Notes: a model not told the origin generated them from the sequence alone. Shown: positions 52,234 through 61,404, counted from the first letter of the stretch. The stretch is DNA of 64,000 bases from JACMQX01 sp044225675 (GCA_044225675.1 JBGAIH010000002.1:62001-126000), one strand, 5' to 3'. Translations and numbers: made by a program.

Positions 52234-54237
52234 TCAGGGGCCGGCTCCCCACTGGCTGTCCAGCCACGTGAGCCGCCGCTGCAGCCACCAGCGCAGGTAT
52301 TCCACTTCTCCCGCGTGGCTGCCCGTGACGACGAGGCTCGGCCACCCCGGCTTGTCCAGCACCGGCCAGCGCGCGAAGTTGTTGGCCTGGCTCGACGCCA
52401 GCAGGCCGGCCTGGCCGTCGAGCCAGGAAGGCAGCCCCATCAACGAACTGCGCAAGGCCTGCCAGCGGGCCCGGACCCTCGCGACGAACGCAGGGTCCTG
52501 CAGCAGCCGCTGGTACCAGCAGGTCTGGCCGAGGCGGCTCGGACGCGTCGGATCGCCGGGGTCATCGGCATACATGATGGGGTTGTTGCCCATGGCGAGG
52601 TCGTAGTCCCAGACCGGCCCGATCGACAGTCTGGCGTTGCGGTCCTTGGAGAGCCAGGTGCTGCCCCGGAACGCATCCGCATTGACGGCCAGTTCATTGA
52701 CGATGTACCAGTCCACGAACGCGTCCACGTCGAGCCAGGCCGCGTAGCCGGTGGCCGGGTCGGCAAAGCCGGCACCCAGGAGCGCCGACTCGAGACCGTC
52801 GAGGTAGCTGCGGATGTAGGCGCCTTGCGCCGCCGTCGGCGATTCGGGCGTGTCCAGACGCAGGGCCAGCCGACAGGAGGCGGTGGTGAAATCGGTTTCC
52901 TCGCTGCGCCAGTCGAGCTCCAGCAGGTAGCCGCCCGTCACCGCTGGCGCGGCATCGTCCGCCCCTCCGAGCGTCGCCAGGGCGACCCGGCTGGCCGCGA
53001 CGCGGATGTGTTCGGCAAGCTGGTAGTTGCCAAGGTAACTGCCGTTCATGAAGACCTCGACGAAGCGCCCACGCGGCGTCCACGCCAGGCCGGCGCGCCG
53101 GCTTGCCTCGAAGACCGTTTCATTGCGCAGCAGGCTGCGGTCGCCATGATTGGCCAGCAGCACCCAATGCCGGCTGGCGGGCATGCCGAGCACCGATGCG
53201 GACGCATCGAGCCGGATGCGGTAGGGCTTCTTGGGGAATTCGGTCCAGGTGGAGTTGCCCCGCCCCCGGATATCGAGCCGGCCCGACAGCATCGCTGACG
53301 AAGCCTGGCGCGCCGCCGAATCGGCATACAGCGAGAAGGCCGCACCCAGGTAGTCGTCGCGCGAGACGACCGCAGCCGCACCGTCGGTCTGGATGTCGAG
53401 CACCGGCAGGTCGATCGCGGACGGCACGAACGCCGGGTTCTCGCTCGCACCGGTGCCCGCCGTCGGGACCGGCGAAGCCACCGCACCCGCCGTCAACTGG
53501 CGAGTGCCGCCTGCAAGCCGCCCCTTGACCCAGACCCTGTAGCGCCGGGAAGCATCAAGCGAAGTGATGGTGTGGACCCGCCCGGCCGCCGCAGCGATGT
53601 CACCCCGCGAGAGGCGGACGGCGTCGGTCCCCACCTCCTGCCACCAGACTTCATAGTCCGTCGCGCCGGCCATCGCATCCCAGTAGATCGTGAGATGCCG
53701 GTTTCCGGTGACGACACGAGGCGCCGTCCCCGCAACAAAGGTGGGCAGGGCCGGGAACAGGATGGGCGCGCCGACCTGCGACACGGGCACCGCGAGCCTG
53801 TACAGCCCGCTCTCATGCGAGTAGGTCGCCGCCTCGCCCGCGTCGCACGCCCGGTTGGCGTTGGCGTCGAAGCACGCCAGAGGACGTGAGGACGATGCGG
53901 GTGCGCCATCGGGGCCCGGAACCGTCAGCAGGGCGAGCAAGGGCGCAGTGGCCGGCCCGCTCCAGCGCACCAGGTAGCGGCCCGTGGCGTCCGCCAGCGC
54001 CGAGGCCGTGGCCTGTTCGGCAGGTTGGCACAGTCCATCGGCATTGAGGTCAGCGCACACACGTACGTCAGGCAGTGTCGTGCCGGATGCCGCCTGCGGC
54101 CCGGAGCGCGGCTCTGGCGCGGGGTCTGATACGCCCCCGCCGCCTCCCCCGCAACCACCGATCACCAGCGCCGCAGCCGCCAGGATCGTCCGCACGCTTG
54201 CGGCGAAACATCCACCTGCGAGCGTGCGGTACTGCAT
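52234..54237 (-). CDS. CotH-kinase family lipoprotein inside the his operon
   Basis: 667 residues. A lipoprotein signal ends at LVIGGC (Cys29), followed by a glycine run. The N-terminal third holds two Asp/Asn-rich segments that resemble calcium-binding or dockerin-like loops (CADLNADGLCQPAEQA, CFDANANRACDAGEAATY), then a fibronectin-III-like segment (about 200-290). The CotH-kinase fold follows: GRGNSTWTEFPKKPYRIRLD near 325, NGSYLGNYQLAEHIR, and WDYDLAMGN near 540. CotH of Bacillus is a spore-coat protein kinase; here the substrate is unknown. It starts 11 bases after the hisD stop and precedes hisC. Longer frames overlap hisD. Confidence 0.85.
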   Translation of the reverse strand: MQYRTLAGGCFAASVRTILAAAALVIGGCGGGGGGVSDPAPEPRSGPQAASGTTLPDVRVCADLNADGLCQPAEQATASALADATGRYLVRWSGPATAPLLALLTVPGPDGAPASSSRPLACFDANANRACDAGEAATYSHESGLYRLAVPVSQVGAPILFPALPTFVAGTAPRVVTGNRHLTIYWDAMAGATDYEVWWQEVGTDAVRLSRGDIAAAAGRVHTITSLDASRRYRVWVKGRLAGGTRQLTAGAVASPVPTAGTGASENPAFVPSAIDLPVLDIQTDGAAAVVSRDDYLGAAFSLYADSAARQASSAMLSGRLDIRGRGNSTWTEFPKKPYRIRLDASASVLGMPASRHWVLLANHGDRSLLRNETVFEASRRAGLAWTPRGRFVEVFMNGSYLGNYQLAEHIRVAASRVALATLGGADDAAPAVTGGYLLELDWRSEETDFTTASCRLALRLDTPESPTAAQGAYIRSYLDGLESALLGAGFADPATGYAAWLDVDAFVDWYIVNELAVNADAFRGSTWLSKDRNARLSIGPVWDYDLAMGNNPIMYADDPGDPTRPSRLGQTCWYQRLLQDPAFVARVRARWQALRSSLMGLPSWLDGQAGLLASSQANNFARWPVLDKPGWPSLVVTGSHAGEVEYLRWWLQRRLTWLDSQWGAGP

Positions 54238-54247
54238 GGCCTGAACC

Positions 54248-55570
54248 CTAGGGCTTGCGCAGCCGCATTTCCGCAGCCTGGGCGTGGGCCTGCAGCCCCT
54301 CACCGTAGGCCAGTTCCGCCGCGATCCGACCGAGCCCCTGGGCGCCGGCCTCGCTGACTTCGATGAGGCTGCTTCGCTTCTGGAAGTCGTACACCCCGAG
54401 CGGCGACGAAAAGCGCGCGGTGCCGGAGGTGGGCAGCACGTGGTTCGGCCCGGCGCAGTAGTCACCCAGGCTCTCGCTGGTGTAGGCCCCGAGGAAGATC
54501 GCACCGGCATGCCGCAGGCGCGGCTCCCAGCGATGCGGCTCGTTGCTCGACACTTCCAGGTGTTCAGGCGCGATGCGGTTGCTGATCTCGCAGGCCTCCT
54601 CCATGCTGCGGGTGTGAATCAGTGCGCCACGTCCGGTCAGGGACTTCGCAATGATGTCGGCACGCGGCATGGTGGGCAGCAGCCGGTCGATTTCAGCCTG
54701 CACCCGATCGATGTACGCGGCGTCGGGACACAGCAGGATGCTCTGTGCCAGTTCGTCGTGCTCGGCCTGGCTGAACAGATCCATGGCGACCCAGTCGGCC
54801 GGTGTGGTGCCGTCGGCCAGCACGAGAATCTCGCTCGGTCCGGCGATCATGTCGATCCCGACCTGGCCGAAGACCCGCCGCTTGGCGCTGGCCACATAGG
54901 CATTGCCCGGCCCGGTGATCTTGTCCACCTTCGGGATGGTGGCCGTGCCCCAGGCCAGCGCGGCCACGGCCTGGGCGCCGCCGATCGTGAAGGCCCGGGT
55001 GACGCCCGCCACGCAGGCTGCCGCGAGAACGAGAGGATTCTTCTCGCCCCCCGGGGTCGGCACGACCATGATGATCTCGCCCACGCCCGCCACATGGGCC
55101 GGAATGGCGTTCATGAGCACGCTGGAGGGATAGGCGGCCTTGCCGCCCGGCACATAGATGCCGACGCGGTCCAGCGCCGTCACCTTCTGGCCCAGCAGGG
55201 TGCCATCGGCGTCGCGATAGCTCCAGCTTTCGCCGCAGGCGCGCTTTTGCGCCTCATGGTAGCTGCGCACACGCGCAGCCGCCGCCTCCAGCGCTGACCG
55301 CTGGGCGGCCGGCAGGCCCTCCAGGGCGGCCCGCAGTTCAGCCTGCGAAAGCTCAAGGTCGCGCATGGACCCGGCAGGCAGGCGGTCCCAGCGGGCCGTG
55401 TACTCGATGACCGCCGCATCGCCGCGGCGCTGGACGTCGGCCAGGATGTCGCCGACGCTCTTTTCGATGGCGGCATCGGTGTCGGCGGCCCAGTGCAGGC
55501 GCTCGCGGAACCGGGCTTCGAAGTCGGCCGAGGCGGTCGAGAGGCGCAAGGGCAGTGCCTGGAGCGTCAT
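54248..55570 (-). CDS. hisD: Histidinol dehydrogenase
   Basis: 440 residues. It oxidises histidinol to histidine in two steps. GPNHVLPTSGTARFSSPLGV with zinc/His ligands, and ITGPGNAYVASAKRRVFGQVGIDMIAGPSE, are diagnostic. The ATG at 55570 gives MTLQALPLRL, four bases after hisG. The next gene in transcription order is the CotH-kinase lipoprotein. Confidence 0.96.
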   Translation of the reverse strand: MTLQALPLRLSTASADFEARFRERLHWAADTDAAIEKSVGDILADVQRRGDAAVIEYTARWDRLPAGSMRDLELSQAELRAALEGLPAAQRSALEAAAARVRSYHEAQKRACGESWSYRDADGTLLGQKVTALDRVGIYVPGGKAAYPSSVLMNAIPAHVAGVGEIIMVVPTPGGEKNPLVLAAACVAGVTRAFTIGGAQAVAALAWGTATIPKVDKITGPGNAYVASAKRRVFGQVGIDMIAGPSEILVLADGTTPADWVAMDLFSQAEHDELAQSILLCPDAAYIDRVQAEIDRLLPTMPRADIIAKSLTGRGALIHTRSMEEACEISNRIAPEHLEVSSNEPHRWEPRLRHAGAIFLGAYTSESLGDYCAGPNHVLPTSGTARFSSPLGVYDFQKRSSLIEVSEAGAQGLGRIAAELAYGEGLQAHAQAAEMRLRKP

Positions 55571-55574
55571 GGAC

Positions 55575-56228
55575 TCAATCCTTCCCGACCGCCCCGGCAA
55601 AGGCGTCGATCAGCGCCCGAAGCGGCGCCTGCTTGAGCTTGAGCGCCGCCTGGTTCACGACGAGGCGGGAGCTGATGTCCATGATCCGCTCCACCTCGAC
55701 CAGATGGTTGGCCCGCAGGGTGGAGCCGGTGGACACGAGGTCGACGATGGCATCGGCCAGGCCCGTCAGCGGCGCCAGCTCCATCGAGCCGTAGAGCTTG
55801 ATGAGGTCGACGTGCACGCCCTTGGCCGCGAAGAACTCCCTTGAGATCGCCACGTACTTGGTGGCGACCGTCAGCCGCGAGCCCTGCTTCACTGCTGCCG
55901 CGTAGTCGAAGCCGTCGCGGACCGCGACGCTGATGCGGCATTTGGCGATCTGCAGGTCGAGCGGCTGGTACAGGCCCTGGCTGCCCGACTCCAGCAAGGT
56001 GTCCTTGCCCACCACGCCCAGATCCGCGCCCCCGTATTGCACGTAGGTGGGCACGTCCGTGGCGCGCACCAGCACCACGCGAACATCCGGGCGGTTGGTG
56101 GCGAGGATGAGCTTGCGGGATTTTTCGGGGTCCTCGAGGACTTCCACGCCGGCCGCCTTGAGCAACGGCAGAGTCTCGTCAAAGATGCGTCCCTTGGACA
56201 GCGCCAGGGTGATCATCGGCTGCTGCAT
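55575..56228 (-). CDS. hisG: ATP phosphoribosyltransferase, short form (HisG-S)
   Basis: 217 residues. It condenses ATP with PRPP, the first step of histidine synthesis. ITLALSKGRIFDETLPLL and the PRPP-binding ADAIVDLVSTGSTLRANHL are present. The C-terminal regulatory domain of the long form is missing, so it should need HisZ, which is not in this window. The ATG overlaps the murA stop by one base (TGATG); a second in-frame ATG lies at 56216. Confidence 0.95.
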   Translation of the reverse strand: MQQPMITLALSKGRIFDETLPLLKAAGVEVLEDPEKSRKLILATNRPDVRVVLVRATDVPTYVQYGGADLGVVGKDTLLESGSQGLYQPLDLQIAKCRISVAVRDGFDYAAAVKQGSRLTVATKYVAISREFFAAKGVHVDLIKLYGSMELAPLTGLADAIVDLVSTGSTLRANHLVEVERIMDISSRLVVNQAALKLKQAPLRALIDAFAGAVGKD

Positions 56229-57493
56229 CACTTGACCCTCTCGATGTCCGCGCCAACGCCGCGCAGCTTGTCTTCCATCCGGTCGTAGCCGCGGTCGAGG
56301 TGGTAGATCCGGTCGACCAGCGTCTCGCCATCGGCCACCAGTCCGGCAATGACCAGGCTGGCCGAGGCACGCAGGTCCGTGGCCATTACCGTCGCGCCGG
56401 ACAGCTTCTCGACGCCTTCGACCAGCGCCACCTTGCCGTCGATCTGGATGCGCGCCCCCAGCCGAACCAGTTCGTTGACGTGCATGAACCGGTTCTCGAA
56501 GATCGTCTCGGTGACTTTCGCGGAACCATGGGACACGGCATTGAGCGCCATGAACTGGGCCTGCATGTCGGTGGGGAAACCCGGGTACTCGGTGGTGCGG
56601 AAAGACTGGGCCTTCAGCCGGCCCTGCGACTGAACCCGGATGCCGCCGTCCACCGCCGTGACGGTGGCGCCGGCCTCGCGCAGCTTGTCGATGACCGCGT
56701 CGAGATGATCCGCTCGGCCATGCCGGAGCACGACGTCGCCGCCGGTCGCTGCGACCGCGCAGAGGAAGGTGCCGGCCTCGATGCGGTCCGCCACGACCTG
56801 ATGGCTGCAGCCCTGAAGGCGATCGACCCCCTGGATCCGGATGCGGCTCGTGCCATGCCCCTCGATCTTCGCGCCCATGCGGATCAGCATCTCGGCCAGA
56901 TCGGGGATCTCGGGCTCCTGCGCCGCGTTCTCGAGCACCGTCTCGCCTTCGGCGAGGGCCGCGGCCATGAGGAAGTTTTCCGTGCCGGTGACGGTGACCA
57001 TGTCGGTCGTGATGTGCGCGCCCTTGAGCCGGGTGCGGCCCGGGGGCAGGCGCGCGATCATGTAGCCGTGCTCCACCACGATCTCGGCGCCCATGGCCTG
57101 CAGGCCCTTGATGTGCTGGTCCACCGGCCGGGAGCCGATCGCGCAGCCGCCGGGCAGCGACACCGTGGCTTCGCCGAAGCGGGCGAGCAGCGGCCCGAGC
57201 ACCAGCACGGACGCGCGCATCGTCTTGACCAGTTCGTAGGGCGCCTCGGGCGACGAAAGGCGGGCCGCATCGATGCGCACCCGTCCGCTGTCGTCGCGCT
57301 CTGCCGCCACGCCCATGTTGCGGATGAGCTTGAGCATGGTCGCCACATCCTGCAGCTGCGGCACGTTGTCGAGCGTCACGGGCTGGTCGGTCAGCAGGGC
57401 GGCACACAGTTCGGGCAAGGCGGCATTCTTGGCGCCCGAAATCGTCACCTCGCCCTGCAGCGTGCGGCCGCCGCGAATCAATAGCTTGTCCAT
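56228..57493 (-). CDS. murA: UDP-N-acetylglucosamine 1-carboxyvinyltransferase
   Basis: 421 residues. It transfers enolpyruvate to UDP-GlcNAc, the first committed step of peptidoglycan synthesis. The active-site Cys (fosfomycin target) is in LPGGCAIGSRPVDQHIKGL. It starts MDKLLIRGGRTLQGEV. Order mla-ibaG-murA is as in E. coli; here the his operon follows. Confidence 0.97.
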   Translation of the reverse strand: MDKLLIRGGRTLQGEVTISGAKNAALPELCAALLTDQPVTLDNVPQLQDVATMLKLIRNMGVAAERDDSGRVRIDAARLSSPEAPYELVKTMRASVLVLGPLLARFGEATVSLPGGCAIGSRPVDQHIKGLQAMGAEIVVEHGYMIARLPPGRTRLKGAHITTDMVTVTGTENFLMAAALAEGETVLENAAQEPEIPDLAEMLIRMGAKIEGHGTSRIRIQGVDRLQGCSHQVVADRIEAGTFLCAVAATGGDVVLRHGRADHLDAVIDKLREAGATVTAVDGGIRVQSQGRLKAQSFRTTEYPGFPTDMQAQFMALNAVSHGSAKVTETIFENRFMHVNELVRLGARIQIDGKVALVEGVEKLSGATVMATDLRASASLVIAGLVADGETLVDRIYHLDRGYDRMEDKLRGVGADIERVK

Positions 57494-57536
57494 GTCGGAT
57501 CGGTGTTGAAGGCCGCCTCGCGCGGCGGCGGAACTG

Positions 57537-57776
57537 TCAGGGTAGCGCCGCCCATTCGGCCGGCGTGTAGGTTTTCATCGACAGGGCGTGGACCTCGTCG
57601 GTATGCATTCTCGCACCCAGCGTGGCGTAGACGCGCTGATGGCGCTGGATCGCGCGCTTGCCTTCGAACTCCGGCGACACGATCACGGCACTCCAGTGCC
57701 GGCCGTCACCGTCCAGTTCGATGTGGTGGCAGTCCATGCCGGCGGAAATGATGGCGGTGAGTTCACTGGCGGTCAT
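57537..57776 (-). CDS. ibaG: BolA-family protein IbaG
   Basis: 79 residues starting MTASELTAIISAGMDCHHIELDGDG. The BolA helix-turn region with RHQRVYATLGARM and the C-terminal HALSMKTYTPAEW are typical. The place next to murA and mla genes matches E. coli ibaG (yrbA). BolA proteins pair with monothiol glutaredoxins on 2Fe-2S clusters; grxD is also in this window. Confidence 0.93.
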   Translation of the reverse strand: MTASELTAIISAGMDCHHIELDGDGRHWSAVIVSPEFEGKRAIQRHQRVYATLGARMHTDEVHALSMKTYTPAEWAALP

Positions 57777-57777
57777 G

Positions 57778-58533
57778 TCAGCCCCTGATCTTGTAGCCGA
57801 TGCGCAGGAGATGCACGGCGATGCCGCTGACGATGGCCAGGGCGGTGCCCACCACGGCGAGGCTGAACCAGGGCGAGACATCGCTCACGCCGAAGAAGCC
57901 GTAACGGAAGCCGTCGATCATGTAGAAGAACGGGTTGAGGTGGCTCACGCCCTGCCAGAAGGGCGGCAGCGACTTGATCGAATAGAAGACGCCCGACAGG
58001 AAGGTCATGGGCATGATGATGAAGTTCTGGAATGCGGCCATCTGGTCGAACTTCTCGGCCCACAGGCCGGCGATCACGCCCAGGCTGCCGAGAATCGCCG
58101 CACCCATGAAGGCAAACACCAGGATCCACAGCGGCGCGACGAAGCTCAGCTTGGCAAAGAAGGCCGTCACCACGAACACGCCGGCGCCCACCACCAGCCC
58201 CCGCGCGATCGACGACCCGACATAGGCGACAAACCAGCTCCAGTGCGACAGCGGCGTGAGCAGCACGAACACCAGGCTGCCCATGATCTTGCTCTGGATC
58301 AGCGACGACGAACTGTTGGCAAAGGCGTTCTGCAGCACGCTCATCATGACGAGGCCGGGAACGAGAAAAGCCGTGTAGGCCACCGTGTCGTAGACCTTCA
58401 CATGGTCTTCCAGCACGTGGCCGAAGATCATGAGGTAGAGGACTGCAGTGAGCACGGGCGCGGCGACAGTCTGGAAGCCGACCTTCCAGAAACGCAGGAC
58501 TTCCTTGTAGAAGAGGGTCTGCCAGCCGCTCAT
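57778..58533 (-). CDS. ABC-2 type exporter permease (YadH-like)
   Basis: 251 residues with six probable membrane helices. ABC-2 features include LVPGLVMMSVLQNAFANSSSSL and MTFLSGVFYSIKSLPPFWQ. Partner of the ATPase directly upstream (four-base overlap). Substrate unknown. Inserted between mlaB and ibaG, an arrangement found in Burkholderiales and other proteobacteria. Confidence 0.9.
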   Translation of the reverse strand: MSGWQTLFYKEVLRFWKVGFQTVAAPVLTAVLYLMIFGHVLEDHVKVYDTVAYTAFLVPGLVMMSVLQNAFANSSSSLIQSKIMGSLVFVLLTPLSHWSWFVAYVGSSIARGLVVGAGVFVVTAFFAKLSFVAPLWILVFAFMGAAILGSLGVIAGLWAEKFDQMAAFQNFIIMPMTFLSGVFYSIKSLPPFWQGVSHLNPFFYMIDGFRYGFFGVSDVSPWFSLAVVGTALAIVSGIAVHLLRIGYKIRG

Positions 58534-59492
58534 GACGCTGCCTCCGCCGCTGCCTTGAGCGCATGGCGCGCCATGCGACGGGCTTCGTCCGAGGCGCCGG
58601 CCATGACGTCGAGAAACACGTCTTCGAGATCGGCCTTGCGGATCTCGATGTCCTCGGCCTGCAGACCGGCCTCGCGGATGGCGGCGAGGTACTGCTCGAC
58701 CTCGCGTGCGTCATGCGCCGGCAACTGCACGATGCGCCCGGTCACCCGCGCCTTGTCGGCCAGGTGCGGCGGCAGTTCACTGTCGATCTTGAATCGCAGA
58801 ACGTTGCTGGAAGCGGCCTTCAGCAGTTCGGACGTGGCGGCCAGAGCCACCATCTGCCCCTGCTTGAGCATGGCGATCCGGTGGCACAGCGCCTCCGCCT
58901 CCTCCAGGTAATGGGTGGTGAGCAGCACGGTATGGCCCTGCTTGTTCAGGCGGGCGATGAATTGCCACAGGGTCTGGCGCAGTTCGACGTCCACACCCGC
59001 CGTCGGCTCGTCCAGGACGATGACCGGGGGGCGGTGCACCAGAGCCTGCGCCACGAGAACCCGGCGCTTCATGCCACCGGACAGCTGCCGCATGTTGGCG
59101 TTGGCCTTGTCGGCCAGGCCCAGGCTTTCCAGAAGCTCGTCGATCCAGGCCCCGTTGTTCCTGACGCCGAAATACCCGGACTGAATCCGCAGGGCCTCAC
59201 GCACGTTGAAGAACGGGTCGAACACCAGCTCCTGGGGCACCACACCGAGCTTGCGCCGGGCATTCGCGTAGTCGGTGACGACGTCGCTGCCCTGCACGAG
59301 GACTTTGCCCCCGCTCGCGCGGGACAGCCCCGCCAGAATGCTGATGAGCGTGGTCTTGCCTGCGCCATTGGGGCCGAGCAGGCCGAAAAACTCGCCCTCG
59401 CGGATGTCGAAACTCACGCCGTCCAGGGCCTTGAGTGGACCTCGGGCAGAGTTGAAGGTCTTGGAAACGTGCTGGAAGGAGATGGCGGGCAT
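58530..59492 (-). CDS. ABC exporter ATP-binding protein (YadG-like)
   Basis: 320 residues. Walker A GPNGAGKTTLISIL, signature MRQLSGGMKRRVLVAQAL, Walker B VIVLDEPTAGVDVELRQ and H-loop TTHYLEEAEALCHRI. A C-terminal extension of about 100 residues ends EDVFLDVMAG, as in CcmA/DrrA-like exporters. The start MPAISFQHVSKTF is at 59492. Four-base overlap with its permease gene. Confidence 0.93.
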   Translation of the reverse strand: MPAISFQHVSKTFNSARGPLKALDGVSFDIREGEFFGLLGPNGAGKTTLISILAGLSRASGGKVLVQGSDVVTDYANARRKLGVVPQELVFDPFFNVREALRIQSGYFGVRNNGAWIDELLESLGLADKANANMRQLSGGMKRRVLVAQALVHRPPVIVLDEPTAGVDVELRQTLWQFIARLNKQGHTVLLTTHYLEEAEALCHRIAMLKQGQMVALAATSELLKAASSNVLRFKIDSELPPHLADKARVTGRIVQLPAHDAREVEQYLAAIREAGLQAEDIEIRKADLEDVFLDVMAGASDEARRMARHALKAAAEAAS

Positions 59493-59577
59493 GTAAGCCC
59501 ATGATTCTACGGCGCGCCCCTGGATCACGCAGCGGCAGCTGCCGACGGCCCTTCGGCGGCCGCCGGAGGCAGCCGCT

Positions 59578-59853
59578 TCAGGCGGGACTGTCCGGCAGGA
59601 GGTCGAGAACGCCGTACAGCCCGGCAAGCTCGATGAGCCGGGACGGCATGCCCGTCACGGTGAACTGCCGGCCCTGGGCCAGGGCTTCGCGTCGGCATTC
59701 AAGCAGGACCGCCAGGGCGGAGGAGTCGAATCGCTCGAGCGCCGATGCGTCGGCCACGGCGGGCGACTGCGGCGAAGCCTTCAGACCCTGAACGAGCATG
59801 CGCAGGCAGGCCGTGGCCTGGACCTGCGTCAGTTCAGCGGGCAGGACCAGCAT
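59578..59853 (-). CDS. mlaB: STAS-domain protein MlaB
   Basis: 91 residues. STAS pattern with the conserved loop ERFDSSALAVLLECRR. MlaB binds the ATPase MlaF and stabilises the MlaFEDB complex. 10 bases after mlaC. Confidence 0.9.
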   Translation of the reverse strand: MLVLPAELTQVQATACLRMLVQGLKASPQSPAVADASALERFDSSALAVLLECRREALAQGRQFTVTGMPSRLIELAGLYGVLDLLPDSPA

Positions 59854-59863
59854 CGCGGCGGCC

Positions 59864-60511
59864 TCAACCCTTCTTGGCGACCGAATTGGCCTGGTTGCGT
59901 GCCTGGAGCGTGGCGATCAGACCGTCGATGCCCTTGGCATTGATTTCCTGGGCGAACTGGCTACGGTACGTCTCGACGAGCCAGACGCCGAGCACGTTCA
60001 GGTTGTAGATCTTCCAGCCGCTGCCCTGCCCGGGCGTTTTCTCGAGCCGGTAGTCGAGCTGGATCGGGTCACCGCGGCCACGGACTTCGGTACGGACGAT
60101 CACGTCGGTGTCCGTCGGCGCGGCGCGCAGCGGCTTGACCGAGATGGTCTGATCGTTGACCTGAGCCAGCGCGCCGGAGTAGGTCCGGATCAGCAGGGTC
60201 TTGAACTCGTCCTGGAGCTTCTTCTTCTGCTCCGGCGTGGCCTGGCGCCAGCCCGGGCCGACGGCGGACGCCGTCATCCGCTCGAAGTTCATGTTGGGCA
60301 GGATCTTGCTGTCCACGAGCGTCACGATCTTGCTGACGTCACCGGCCTGGATGGTCTTGTCGGCCTTGATGCTGTCGAGCACGTCGGACGACAGGCGCTT
60401 GACGAGCGCATCCGGCGCCTCGTCGGCAGCATGCACGGAAGGGGCTGCCACGGTGGCGAGCGCGACGGCGAGGCCGGCGAAAAGGGAAGCGAGTGAGCGG
60501 CGATTCATCAT
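59864..60511 (-). CDS. mlaC: Periplasmic phospholipid-binding protein MlaC
   Basis: 215 residues. Signal peptide cleaved near SVHAAD. The Ttg2D/MlaC fold contains NMNFERMTASAVGPGWRQATPEQKKKLQDEF (read in pieces) and DYRLEKTPGQGSGWKIYNLNVLGVWLVETYRSQF-type segments. It ferries phospholipids between the outer-membrane MlaA complex and MlaFEDB. Two adjacent ATGs (60511, 60508) and a TTG offer near-identical starts. The 104-base gap upstream contains a dyad. Confidence 0.94.
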   Translation of the reverse strand: MMNRRSLASLFAGLAVALATVAAPSVHAADEAPDALVKRLSSDVLDSIKADKTIQAGDVSKIVTLVDSKILPNMNFERMTASAVGPGWRQATPEQKKKLQDEFKTLLIRTYSGALAQVNDQTISVKPLRAAPTDTDVIVRTEVRGRGDPIQLDYRLEKTPGQGSGWKIYNLNVLGVWLVETYRSQFAQEINAKGIDGLIATLQARNQANSVAKKG

Positions 60512-60547
60512 CAATGGGCTTTCAGAGCGGGTACATCACCCGATATC

Positions 60548-60570
60548 TGCATTGGAGACCTCCAACTGCA
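60548..60570. promoter_or_regulatory. Dyad symmetry between mlaA and mlaC
   Basis: Inner arms TTGGAG (60552-60557) and CTCCAA (60560-60565) around AC, flanked by TGCA on both sides (60548-60551 and 60567-60570) with one base of asymmetry. It may be a DNA-binding site or an mRNA hairpin. There is no T-tract. Confidence 0.4.
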
Positions 60571-60615
60571 TACGGATTCCATCGGGATTGTGCTCGATTG
60601 CAACAGTATGCAACG

Positions 60616-61404
60616 TCAGCGGGCCGGACTGGGCGTGGACGCGGGCGACGCCGGCTCGGCGGCAGGGTTTTCAGGCGGGGGTGGATCGGCGGGCGTGTCG
60701 GCGGCATCGGGCGGATCGCCGTCGAAAATCTCGGCCCGGCGATACTGCAGGAACACGTCGCGGGTGAAGGTGTACTTGTCCAGCGCCGCCTGATCCAGCA
60801 CGTTGCCCGAGCGCAGCAGGTTGGCGCGCGCGTCGACCGCGCGCAGCCCGTACAGGAAGTAGCGATGCCCGTCGTCCCGCACGTAAGTCACCGGGTTGCC
60901 TTCCCGGTCCAGGGTCAGCGACAGGGTGTCGCGCAGCGTCGACGGTCCCAGAAGCGGCAGCACCACATAGGGCCCGGTCGGAACGCCCCAGCGACCGAGC
61001 GTCTGCCCGAAGTCTTCCTTGTGGCGCTGCAGGTCCATCTCGCTTGCGATGTCCAGGACGCCGCCCAGACCGAAGAACGTGTTCACGTTGAAGCGGAAGA
61101 AGTTCTCCAGCGCGTTCTGGCCCTTGAGTTGCAGCGCGCTGTTGACGGCCGACCACAGGTCGCCCAGGTTGCTGAAGAAGTTGCTCACGCCAGTACGCGC
61201 CATCGGTGGCACTGCGGTTCGATAGGCCGTGGCCACCGGCTTGAGCACGACTGCGTCGACGCCTTCATTGAACTTCGACACGCTGCGGTTGAACGGCTCC
61301 CAGGGATCACGCGTGACGGCATGGGGGTTGCTCGCGCAGCCGGAGATGGCGAGCACGACCAGCAGGAGGGGCGCGGCGAGACGGGTCAGGATTCGTTCTG
61401 TCAT
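60616..61404 (-). CDS. mlaA: Outer-membrane lipoprotein MlaA (VacJ)
   Basis: 262 residues. Lipobox AISGC (Cys23), then DPWEPFNRSVSKFNE, the VacJ signature, and GQTLGRWGVPTGPYVVLPLLGPSTLRD. It sits in the outer membrane with porins and removes misplaced phospholipids from the outer leaflet. The tail (last ~40 residues) is proline/alanine rich. In E. coli mlaA is unlinked; here it lies between mlaD (four-base overlap) and mlaC. Confidence 0.95.
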   Translation of the reverse strand: MTERILTRLAAPLLLVVLAISGCASNPHAVTRDPWEPFNRSVSKFNEGVDAVVLKPVATAYRTAVPPMARTGVSNFFSNLGDLWSAVNSALQLKGQNALENFFRFNVNTFFGLGGVLDIASEMDLQRHKEDFGQTLGRWGVPTGPYVVLPLLGPSTLRDTLSLTLDREGNPVTYVRDDGHRYFLYGLRAVDARANLLRSGNVLDQAALDKYTFTRDVFLQYRRAEIFDGDPPDAADTPADPPPPENPAAEPASPASTPSPAR

